This document shows positions 55,096-64,000 of a stretch of 64,000 nucleotides of DNA, piece by piece. The notes under the pieces are model-generated. The model made no database searches, was not told the origin of the DNA, and saw only the letters and a list, made by a program, of their open reading frames with translations. Numbering within the stretch: the stretch's first letter is position 1; each line of letters starts with the position of its first letter. This stretch comes from Pontederia crassipes (Eukaryota; Streptophyta; Magnoliopsida; Commelinales; Pontederiaceae). The position numbers were made by a program, and so were the translations under genes. Location: the NCBI GenBank assembly GCA_030549335.1, contig CM060192.1, positions 24,370,157 through 24,434,156 on the forward strand, in the 5' to 3' direction.

Positions 55096-57906
55096 TGATA
55101 GTGAAATCTGTGGGTGTAGTGATAACTTGCTGAATTTTAAGAAAAGTGCAATTTTGTTTTGATTTTTGGTCACCCAACTCACTAACTGCAAGTGCACAGA
55201 TAAGTTGTAGTAGACTCAGATTGTCGTATCCACAAAGATTTGATGTCTAAGACTCCCTAAAACAATCTAGACTAGTTCTACTTTAGTGGCTAAAAGTAGG
55301 AAATTAAAGGAATTGGAAAATCAGATTTTTAATTGTGCAGAATGATAACTATTTTTGAGATTTTGGAAATATGTCAAATTTGAACTATAAATGCTAGATT
55401 AGAAGCTAAAAGGGTTAAACTATCAATGAGGAAAGTTCTCCTAGGAGTTGGGGTTCATTTAAATTAATTATGGATGGATTGGATCAAGTTATCATTAAAA
55501 GCTCAAATCTGATTCAACCTTGGATATAGCTGCTCTCACAGCTCAATTGGCCCTGAACTAATCAATATATTATCATATAATTATTAGTTAGGTTGAATTA
55601 GAAGAGGATCCTTACTGAAAATCAAGTTATCATTAGGTTCAACTCAATGCACTTGCTAATTTTTGGCAATTTCAATAAAATCTGAAATGATAACTTCTAG
55701 ATTGCACCTTGAAAATGAAAGGAATGCTTCAATCAACTAAACAGGGATGAAATCAATCCAATATTAATGCAAATGCTCTTTGATTTATCTCTAAACTACA
55801 AGAGGATTTAAAATCAGCTTCTCAGCTGCAAATTCAAATGAAATCCACATTTCCATTAATGAAATAGATAGAAATCAGCACCTAATACAAGTTTGGGGAA
55901 TAAAAAATTGTCATTGCTCCTTGGCTCATCTCTGAATCTCAAGGAAGGCCTAAAAATCATCTCTCAATGATGGATTAAGTAGGGCTTAACAATGGCAATC
56001 AAATTCCAAAGAAATCAGAATTCAGAATTCAGCAAGAATATTTCAGAAATCAGATTGGGAAAACAGCAAGGAAATCAGCAATGCTTCTCATTGGAATTCT
56101 GGATTTGCTAAGTGCTTATTGACCCATCTCTGGACAACAAGAAATCCTTAGGGTTCACCTTTCATTGATTGAATGAAATTGGAGATTCAATTAGCAAATC
56201 AGATTCCATAAATTTCAGAAAACAAATTTCAGGAATATAATTTTAGTAATCAGAATTGGAGGACATGTTTGAATCATAAAATGCCAAAGTATCTTGATTC
56301 ATTTCTGAACAAGACTTGGACCAATATCAACCTCTCAGTTGCTCAATTAATCAAATCCCCAATGGCAAATCAGATTCAAATAGTTCAGAGAAATCAGATT
56401 CAGGGAATGCAGGAAATCAGAATGCAGAAATTAGATTTCAGAAATGGAATCCAGAAACATATTACTGATTCTTAATTCATATCTGAACAAATGTTAGATC
56501 ATATGACAACTTCTCAGTTGTAGATACAAGTAGGACCTAACAATGATAAGAACAGATTCATTTGAATGCAAGAATCTAAAAATCAGAATTGATAACAATT
56601 TGGGATTAATTTCTGTCCATATCCATCCAAATTAACCTAAACTACTGCCCTATCCTAGGAGACATGGAGTTTAGCTCTTCATAATTATAAAGTTTGAAAC
56701 AAAATAGATTGGAGAATAGGAATAAATCATCTTGGATTGAAGCTGGTCGACAGGAAGCAGCAGCAGCAGCAGCCCAGTGGTCCAACTCCAAACCCTTCCT
56801 TCTTCTTGCTCCAAACCCTTGCCAATGGCCAGCCCCCTTTCCCTTCCAGAAATTCCAGCTTTTATATGTCTTTTGTCCACCCTTTGATCAGCATCATAAT
56901 GTTCTACTATGCCCTGATTATGCCATCTGCCCTGCTCAGAATATCCTGCTACTGCAGCAACTTTTTGGACAGAAAAAGTAGATGGTCCCCCCCTACTTTT
57001 TCTCTTTGTGCAGAATTATTATACCTGCTGGAAAGTCCACAACAGCAAACATCAAAGCCCTTGAATAGGATTTAAACAAATAAAACTTAAAACAGTAGTA
57101 TATATCAACTCAAACACCAAATAAGATTGGGTGTTGTGCAGGAATGAAAATCACAAATTAGAATTGATAACTTATGGAACCCGGAATGATAACTTTGCAA
57201 ATTTCATGGAAAGTGTCCAAATATGAGTGGTTCAAAGCATTTAAGGCATCAAATGGATTAGGGTGCCAAGTGAGTGAAGTCAGAAATCAAATATGAATAA
57301 GATTTCATAAAAATGATAACTTGGGTGCCAAAACGATAACTTGTTTGTCTTAAAAATGATAACTTGTCATAACTGTTGTTGTGGTTATCCAAATGTGATC
57401 AAATTTGAACAGCAATGATTTAGGACAATAATATAATGAATGCCTAAGGCCTTTGTGCAGAATTTATAGTTTTGCATATCGAAATGATTGTTTTGCCCTT
57501 TAATGATAACTTGGCAATGGAAAAATGATAACTTGTTCAAATGGACTTAAAACTTTGCACAAGTTGAGACATGACCATACAAATATGATTCATACATGAT
57601 AATAATGGATTTAGGGCAAGAAAATCATTGAAAATTAATTCACTCAAAATAATGATAACTTGACATATAGGAGTGATAACTTGTCCTAAAAATGATAACT
57701 TGGCATAGAATTGAAATATTTATGGATTTTGGCATTTCAGAACCTCTATGCACATGGAAGTAAGTATAAAATGAGAAAGATCAATTAGTTATCACAATCC
57801 ATGCATTCCAAGCATAATTGGCCAAAAGGTAGGCAAAAATGGGGCTCGATATGAATGAAATGCATCTAAAATGGGATAAAAATTTATAGTGATCAGCTAG
57901 TGATCA
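55096..57906 (-). repeat. 3' LTR of the Athila-type element
   Basis: 2811 bp, TGATAGTG...GTGATCA. It matches 21727-24460 in reverse. At least twelve copies of GATAACTT are visible, mostly at 57160-57710. Confidence 0.85.
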
Positions 57907-57923
57907 AACTCCCCCAAGTTTAG
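57907..57923 (-). other. Polypurine tract of the Athila-type element
   Basis: On the minus strand AAACTTGGGGGAGTT lies directly before the LTR start TGATCACTAGC. Confidence 0.8.
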
Positions 57924-59439
57924 CTTTTTGCTTGTCCTCAAGCAAAACATTCAGAAATTAAGGACCAATTTGAATTACAGTCCACAAATGGATTAGAAAT
58001 CAGCTAGTTCAAGTCCAATGAGTTTCCCACTTTGCCAACACTTCATTCCTTCCTAACACTTGAATTTCTAGCTAGGGAATCACAGAGGCTAAAGCAAATT
58101 TAAGCCATGAAAGAAGTACTAGCAAAAACAAGTTGAATTTCAGGGGTGGTCAACTTTACCAAGAGGTTGAACTACAAATCTCTTCATGAACATATTTTCC
58201 ATTAATTAAACAGGTTTAACACCTGACTTTTATTCATGAAATGCAAATAAACAGGTCAAGGCCTGATTTTTATTTATGCTTTCTTTAGGAGAGATTCCTT
58301 TGGAAGTTTTGCTCTCTTAATTTTTTTTCTTTTTGCATTGAAGAGAGATTCCTTTGGAAGTTTTGCTCTCTTCTTTTTTTATGCATGCATGCAATGCAGA
58401 AATGCAACTTTTTACTTTTCCTTTTTCTCATTTTTCTATCTTATTCATGAAGTGAGCAATAGTTCAAACTAATGTAAGGTCTAGATCCCTTAGTCCAAAA
58501 AGCATATTTAACATGGCAGCAAAAAACTTGATTCCCCTCTAGACATAATATATTACTAATTTAATCCATAAATGTTGGCTAGTGTTACCCACAAAAGAAA
58601 AATTTTCAACTGAGTTTAATCCAAATGCACCTGAATGATAGAGTCAATTGAAGCAATAAAACTAATGGTCAAATGACCACTTGGTAATGGAGTGTACCCA
58701 CTGCCATAATGAAGTATTTTATCCTTTTTAGAGTCAAAATGAATGCAGGAAATGAATTGACCTCGAATAATGATAACTAGTGATAACCGGGTGGAACTAA
58801 TGTTAATTTGTAAAACCCACTGATAACATGGTATGATTTATGATATGAACATAAAATAGATTAAAAACATGGTGTAAAGGTTAGAAAAGCACCAGGTTTC
58901 CTCCCCCAAGCTTAGCCTCAACACTGTCCACAGTGTTGGAAAGTTAAGGCAAGGGAGAGGGTTGGGAGGGTATGGAATTTGCATTTGGTCCCTTCCAATG
59001 GGTCTTGCATCTCAATCCCCGTCTTCAGGTGTTACATTCTTCATGAATTTCATCTAATCCCTACAGAGAAACAAAAGAAATCAGTTGGGCATGCAATATC
59101 AGATTTTTAGATGCTCAATTCAACAAGGTAATAGGATTCACTAAATTTGCACTGAAATTCAGCTAAGGTGGATTGGGACAACTGATATGCATTATGATTC
59201 AGATAATAATATGATGATTTCAGCATGAGAGAAAAGATTATATCAGTTATCATTGGGATTTCAATGAGGAAAATGAAAAATGAGGGTAGGGATACTCCCT
59301 TCTTATCAATTTGTGATGGATCTGATTCCTCCCTTCTTTATTACTGCAAAATAGAAAAGTTAAGTGTAAAATGACTTGGGTTACCTCCCAAGAAGTGCCC
59401 TGCTTTAATGTCTTAGGCTGGACATCTTTCTCCTTGAAT
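57924..59439 (-). other. Athila-type 3' non-coding region
   Basis: 1.5 kb with no env-like ORF. A second AAGCTTGGGGGAGG tract lies near 58900-58916, and a tandem duplication of a GAGAGATTCCTTTGGAAG unit lies at 58287-58360. The region parallels 20181-21726. Confidence 0.65.
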
Positions 59440-60348
59440 TCAGCTAGGGGAATCTTCCAAATTTAGCACCTCTTTTGCTGAATTCATGGCTGTGGGATTG
59501 TACAATTTCAACCTCTGTCCATTGACCTTAAATATTTCATCTTTATCATTCAGAAGGTCCACAGCACCATATGGATAAACTTTGTGGACTTTGAAGGGTC
59601 CACTCCACCTTGATTTCAACTTTCCAGGAAAAATTTTTAGCCTTGAATTGAAAAGCAACACAAGGTCTCCAACCTTGAAATCCTTCTTTAGAATCCTACC
59701 ATCATGCCATCTCTTGGTTCTCTCCTTGTAGAATTCTGAATTATGATAGGCATTTAGCCTAATTTCATCCAACTCATCCATTTGTAGAAGCCTCTTTTGT
59801 CCACATGCTTGCATATCAAAATTGAGTGCCTTTACTGCCCAATATGCCTTATGCTTCAACTCAATTGGTAGATGACATGTCTTTTCATAAATCAATTTGT
59901 AAGGGGAAGTGCCTATAGGGGTTTTATAGGCTGGCCTATATGCCCACAGAGCCTCATTCAGCTTTTGACTCCAATCCTTCCTTGTTAGTGAAACTGTTTT
60001 CTCTAGTATGGCCTTTATCTCCCTATTTGATATCTCTGCTTGACCATTAGTTTGAGGATGGTAAGCAGTGGAGACCTTGTGCTTAACTCCATACTTGATT
60101 AGGAGGTTCTCAAAACACTTTTCAATGAAATGGCTCCCTCCATCACTTATGACTACGCTTGGGATTCCAAACCTTGGGAAGATAATCTCCTTGAAAAGCT
60201 TTATCACAGCCCTTGAATCAGCAGATATGGTAGGGATGGCTTCTATCCATTTAGATACATAGTCCACAGCCAATAAGATGAACTTGAAACCATATGAACT
60301 AGGAAATGGACCCATGTAGTCAATGCCCCATACATCAAATATCTCCAC
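59440..60348 (-). CDS. Athila-type integrase core and C-terminal domain
   Basis: 302 codons, open throughout. The catalytic triad is present: Asp in GIDYMGPF, Asp in VISDGGSHF and Glu in [11 protein letters not shown], with the normal 35 residues between the last two. The core continues [12 protein letters not shown] and YGKACHLP-like [12 protein letters not shown]. The C-terminal part ([35 protein letters not shown]) is typical of this lineage. The zinc-binding N-terminus is in the separate ORF upstream, so a stop or frame change near 60350 splits the enzyme. It acts in the nucleus to join element DNA to the host chromosome. Confidence 0.85.
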   Translation of the reverse strand: MEIFDVWGIDYMGPFPSSYGFKFILLAVDYVSKWIEAIPTISADSRAVIKLFKEIIFPRFGIPSVVISDGGSHFIEKCFENLLIKYGVKHKVSTAYHPQTNGQAEISNREIKAILEKTVSLTRKDWSQKLNEALWAYRPAYKTPIGTSPYKLIYEKTCHLPIELKHKAYWAVKALNFDMQACGQKRLLQMDELDEIRLNAYHNSEFYKERTKRWHDGRILKKDFKVGDLVLLFNSRLKIFPGKLKSRWSGPFKVHKVYPYGAVDLLNDKDEIFKVNGQRLKLYNPTAMNSAKEVLNLEDSPS

Positions 60349-60357
60349 CTCTAGAAT

Positions 60358-60912
60358 TCATTGCTGAGGCATTTCATTCCTTCTTGAGATAGAACCTGCC
60401 CTTCGGCATTCATCACAACTTTTCACATAAAGATGGGCATCTCTGAATAGGCTGGGCCAATAGAAATCAAATTTTAAGACCTTGGCAGCAGTCTTCTGTG
60501 TGGCACCATGTCCACCATAAGGAGATGAGTGGCAGGCCTCCAAGATGTCCTGAAATTCAGCTTGTGGTACACACCTCCTGTATATACCATCTGGGGACTT
60601 TTTGAATAGGAGGGGGTCATCCCAATAGTAATCCTTCAGGTCATGAAAGAACTTCTTCCTTTGCTGATATGTGTAGTCAGGAGGGATAATTCCACAAGCT
60701 AAGTAGTTTACAATGTCTGCATACCAAGGAATTTGGTTAGTTGATATCGCCATCAAGATCTCATCAGGAAAGGCATCATTAATAGGAAGTGTTTGGGACT
60801 CCTGGACTCCTTCCATCCTTGATAGGTGGTCAGCAACTAGATTCTCACTGCCTCTCTTGTCCTTGATTTCAACATCAAACTCCTGAAGTAGAAGTATCCA
60901 TGTGATGAGCAT
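60358..60912 (-). pseudogene. RNase H end and integrase zinc-binding domain
   Basis: 184 codons. It begins with the RNase H end ([30 protein letters not shown]) and ends with the HHCC domain ([38 protein letters not shown]). The frame is cut on both sides by stops near single-base changes. The gap of a few bases to its neighbours shows one original polyprotein. Confidence 0.8.
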
Positions 60913-60915
60913 TGG

Positions 60916-61953
60916 TTAGGATTCCTTCTTGTTGATCAAGTGCCTAACTGCTTGGTGATCTGTGAATACAATAACTTTGGATTCCACCAAGTAAGGCCTG
61001 AATTTATCAAATGCATACACCACAGCTAGTAGTTCCTTCTCAGTGGTTGCATAATTAATCTGAGCCTCATCTAAAGTCTTGCTGGCATAGCATATAACAT
61101 AGTGTTTCTTCTCCCTGGTTTGCCCCAACACTGCCCCTACAGCTTGATCTGAGGCATCACACATGACTTCAAAAGGTAGGGACCAGTCAGGTGGCTGCAC
61201 TATAGGAGCTGAGGTGAGGGCTTCTTTCAATTGCTTAAAGGCCTTCATGCACTCTTCATCAAAATAGAACTCAACATCTTTGGCCAGCAACTTGGTAAGA
61301 GGCCTGGTTATCATTGAGAAGTTTTTAATAAATCTCCTATAGAAGCCTGCATGTCCCAAAAAACTCCTTACTGTCTTTACATTTGTAGGTGGTGGTAGCC
61401 TCATCACCTCCTTGTACAGCCTTAGTTTTTTCAACAGCTCTTCAACTTGATTCTTTGGCAGGTTTGCATTGATGATAACTAGAAATGTTGAATTCTCCCC
61501 CAAGAATTCATACTTAAGGTTATTGGGGAGAGGCTTGAGTTCCAATTTGGAAGAATTGTCTTGAGTTGAGTTGCCTTGTTCAGTAGTAATAACTTCCTGC
61601 AATTGGTGCTGATTTTCTAGCTTTTCTACTGATTTGGATAAACCCAATGCAGATTGATATGCTGCAGCCTCTGGATCCTCCAATTCTTTCAAATGATCAA
61701 ACATTAGACACCTTTGCAATGGGTCTTCAATGAGAATTATAGCTGAAGCTTGCTCCACAACTTGATCTAGCTGCCCATCATCAAAATCATTTTCTTGAAA
61801 ACTTGGCCTGCTGATAACTTGTGCCAAATTAAATTCAATCTTCTCTTCTCCAATTTGGAAGGTCAGTCTCCCTTCTTTTACATCTATCACAGCCCCAGCA
61901 GTGGCTAGAAAGGGCCTCCCAAGCAGAATGGGGGTATTCATATCTTCATTCAT
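60916..61953 (-). pseudogene. Protease tail fused to RNase H, RT core deleted
   Basis: 345 codons. The N-terminal part is the protease tail and spacer (PILLGRPFLATAGAV, PLPNNLKYEFLGENS, LLKKLRLYKEV). The next residues (MRLPPPTNVKTVRSFLGHAG) belong to the RT thumb/RNase H border, so the palm with YxDD is missing. The reading frame is kept across the junction at about 61402-61410. RNase H follows (VMCDASDQAVGAVLGQ, YATTEKELLAVVYA, VFTDHQAVRHL). The ORF starts after a one-base deletion relative to the sister copy at 19200-19215. Confidence 0.85.
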
Positions 61954-62507
61954 GCCAACATCACAAAGTCCACTGGTATATAGAATTTACCAACTTTGAG
62001 GGGTATGTCCTCAATGATCCCATGTGGATATTTTATGGATCTGTCTGCTAGCTGAAGAGACATGTTTGTAGGCTTTAAATCTCCAACTTCAAGTTTTCTG
62101 CATAGTGATAATGGTATGACACTCACAGAAGCACCCAAGTCACACATGGCCCTTTGAATCCTTCTATTTCCTATCTCACAGGGGATGGAAAAACTTCCTG
62201 GATCTTTAAGCTTAGGAGGAAGCTTGTTTTGAATGATTGCAAAAGCCTCCTCAGTTAGAGCGATAGTTTCATATTCTTCAATCCACCTCTTCTTGGTCAG
62301 GATCTCCTTAAGGAATTTTGCATAGGAAGGCATCTCCTGAATGGCTTCAACAAAAGGCACATTGATTTGCAACTTCTTCAAGATTTCTAGGAATCTACCA
62401 TATTGCTGATCTTGTCTTGCCTTGACTAGCCTTTGAGGGAAGGGTACTTTGTCAAATACTCTTGCCCTTCCTTCATTTTGAGGGTGTTGACTCTGATTCT
62501 CCACCAC
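61950..62507 (-). pseudogene. Athila-type protease region
   Basis: 185 codons with KARQDQQYGRFLEILKKL, LPPKLKDPGSFSIPCEIG, the protease motif CDLGASVSVIPLS and YPHGIIEDIPLKVG. It ends VDFVMLA where one base is missing; the frame continues in the ORF at 61953. The upstream gag tail is in another frame. Confidence 0.85.
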
Positions 62508-62791
62508 AGTTTCAGCTGGTACTTCAGCAGCAATTGAATCTGAATTGACTTGATTATCTCAGCTTTCTTCATTGATTCTTTCACCATTCTTCCACTCCTG
62601 AGCTGGATGGCCTTTGCTTGTTCCTTTGGATTCATTTCTGGCTGTCCAGGGAAGAATATAGAGGGTCTTGAAGAGGTGATAGGCTGCTGGGAAATCTGAT
62701 TCTCAATGGTATTAAGTCTAGAGTTGAGTTTGAGTATTTCTTCTCCTTGGCTGTCCTGCTTCTTCTGGATTTGTTGTAACATCTCTTTCAT
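62426..62791 (-). pseudogene. Athila-type gag tail
   Basis: Residues MKEMLQQIQKKQ to MKKAEIIKS match the family, including NPKEQAKAIQLRSGR. After about 62560 the frame is off and the rest of the ORF is not meaningful. The proper continuation is in the ORF at 62507. Confidence 0.7.
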
Positions 62792-63237
62792 TTCAGTTTG
62801 GAATTGAGAAGCTTGGACTTGAGATGGTTGCTCATAAGGGGTCTTTGCATTGGAACATTTTGGGACTGATTTTCATATGGAGGTGGCTGGTTCCTTGGCA
62901 GGATTTTAGGCTGCCAATTAGGATTTTGCATGGGTGAGGCTTGATAATGGTTAGCCTTGTAGGACAAATAGGGATGGTTCCTATTCTCTGGAGTATAGAA
63001 CTCAGCAGGAGGTTTGATTCCATAAGTGCCCACAACATTCATCTGATCAGTAGATTGCTCAACTTGCTGCATAATTAGATTACAGCTCTCTATCACATGT
63101 CCTTGATTGCCACATACATCACATCTGGCTTCAGGAGTAGAGGCCCTATTGACATTGGAAGTTAGGTTCAGCCTCTCCAAAGTTTTATACAGCACCTCTT
63201 CCAATTGAGATGACAAGTGATTCACTGAATTATCCAT
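62788..63237 (-). pseudogene. Athila-type gag, zinc-knuckle part
   Basis: 149 codons with a C-x2-C-x4-H-x4-C knuckle (CDVCGNQGHVIESC), followed by a Pro/Asn/Gln-rich stretch (NPNWQPK, NQPPPYENQ). A TAG near 63280 separates it from the capsid part. Confidence 0.8.
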
Positions 63238-63279
63238 AGGTGGTCTTCTGGTCCTATCATGTGTAAGAAAATGATGATT

Positions 63280-63940
63280 CTAAGCTATGTTCTCAATAAG
63301 TTGATAGGCTTCATCAATGTTTTTGGATGCAAAGATGCCTTCTGCAGTAGTGTCCAGTGCCACCTTGCTAGGATAATTCAATCCTTTATGAAAATAGTTA
63401 ACTAGCTTCCACTTCTCAAAATCATGATGGGGACAACCTCTCAATAGTCCTTGAAGCTTTTGCCATGCCTCATAGATATTCTCTTGATCCAATTGATAGA
63501 ACCTCACAATCTGATCTCTGAAATTGTCAGTCTTGGTAGGAGGGAAAAATTCAGATAAGAACAATTGGACAATTGATTCCCAAGTGGCAATCTCTTTTGG
63601 TTTGAGGGTCTTGTACCAAATCTTTGCCTTGTCTTTGAGTGAAAAGGGAAATAGTCTCATGTAGACTGCATTCATAGGGAAGTGTACTGTGCTGCAAATT
63701 TCCTTGAAGTTGTCCAAATGAAAAGCTGGATCCTCAGCCCCTAATCCAGAAAATTGGTATTGCCTTATCATAGAAATTAGGGCTGAATTGACTTCAAAAT
63801 TTGCCACAGGTGCTAAGGCTCCTTCTCCAAGTTGATTCCTGACATTGCTAGGTGAGTAGCAATCCTTCCTGATATTGCCTTGCTCCTCTTCCTCTTCTTC
63901 AAATATCCTTCTCCTTGCCTCTGCCTTTGCAATCTCCTTT
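63280..63940 (-). pseudogene. Athila-type gag, capsid part
   Basis: The ORF is listed from ATG 63807, but the frame is open further upstream to about 63940 (acidic run, then NQLGEGALAPVANFEV). The capsid core is recognisable: GLGAEDPAFHLDNFKEIC, FPFSLKDKAKIWYKTL, IVQLFLSEFFPPTKT and LLRGCPHHDFEKWKLV. A frame change near 63940 and the window edge hide the N-terminus. Confidence 0.8.
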
Positions 63941-64000
63941 TTCTTAGAACTCTTCTTTCAAGATCAGGATCTGATTGGTTATGTTTCTCTTGATTGTCCA

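Larger units (their letters stand above)
55096..64000 (-). mobile_element. Athila-type Ty3 element lacking the RT core
   Basis: On the minus strand: gag (from beyond the window to about 62560), protease, a fused protease tail/RNase H region, integrase, 3' non-coding region, polypurine tract and 3' LTR (55096-57906). It inserted into the 3' LTR of the gag-only Ty3 element. The AAAGG at 55091-55095 should be one copy of the target duplication; the other lies beyond 64000. Several single-base frame changes are present, but integrase is intact. The RT catalytic core is deleted. Confidence 0.85.

Overview
The window is plant nuclear DNA, almost certainly from an angiosperm with a repeat-rich genome. 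The evidence is a NAC transcription factor gene with two GT-AG introns and many plant-type LTR retrotransposons (Ty3 Tekay-like, Ty3 Athila-like, Ty1 copia), plus Mutator-like, CACTA and hAT DNA transposons. I cannot name the species. Only one intact host gene is visible, the NAC gene at 44429-45924. Nearly everything else is transposon sequence in nested layers.

Layout. 1-1540 is an AT-rich degenerate repeat block. 1868-30347 reads as one Mutator-like element (MULE) with imperfect terminal inverted repeats and a perfect 9-bp target duplication TAAACAATA. Its own sequence is only about 2.6 kb; two insertions swell it to 28.5 kb. The first (2155-6853, minus strand) is a complete-ended LTR element that lacks reverse transcriptase but carries a 469-codon ORF of unknown function. 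The second (8286-29463, plus strand) is a Tekay-type chromovirus. That chromovirus is itself interrupted by a copia solo LTR (14315-15490, TSD AAGAC). Its 3' LTR is split by a block holding a truncated Athila-type element (18506-24460, plus) and a gag-only copia element (24461-28809, minus).

30821-34206 plus 40477-40560 is a decayed copia element on the minus strand. Its RNase H region is split by a 6.27-kb CACTA-type element (34207-40473, TSD ATA), which contains an hAT transposase relic. That relic is interrupted by an 812-bp MITE-like element (36979-37790).

40560-44428 is AT-rich intergenic and promoter sequence leading into the NAC gene (JUB1/NAC042-like by domain sequence). 47564-49996 is a solo LTR related to the Tekay LTR, minus strand, with TSD AATAA. 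50675-55095 is a Ty3 element with LTRs and only a gag gene (TR-GAG type). 55096-64000 is an Athila-type element on the minus strand that runs off the window; its reverse transcriptase core is deleted.

How it fits together. Four element families here have ends, priming sites or gag but no reverse transcriptase. Any past movement of these copies would have needed enzymes from relatives. The Tekay copy is the only one with a recognisable RT core, and it is dead (in-frame stops, altered protease and integrase residues). The most unusual items are the unknown 469-codon ORF inside the LTR element at 2155-6853, and arrays of a GGTCGACCGG-like palindrome shared by Ty3 and Ty1 LTRs.
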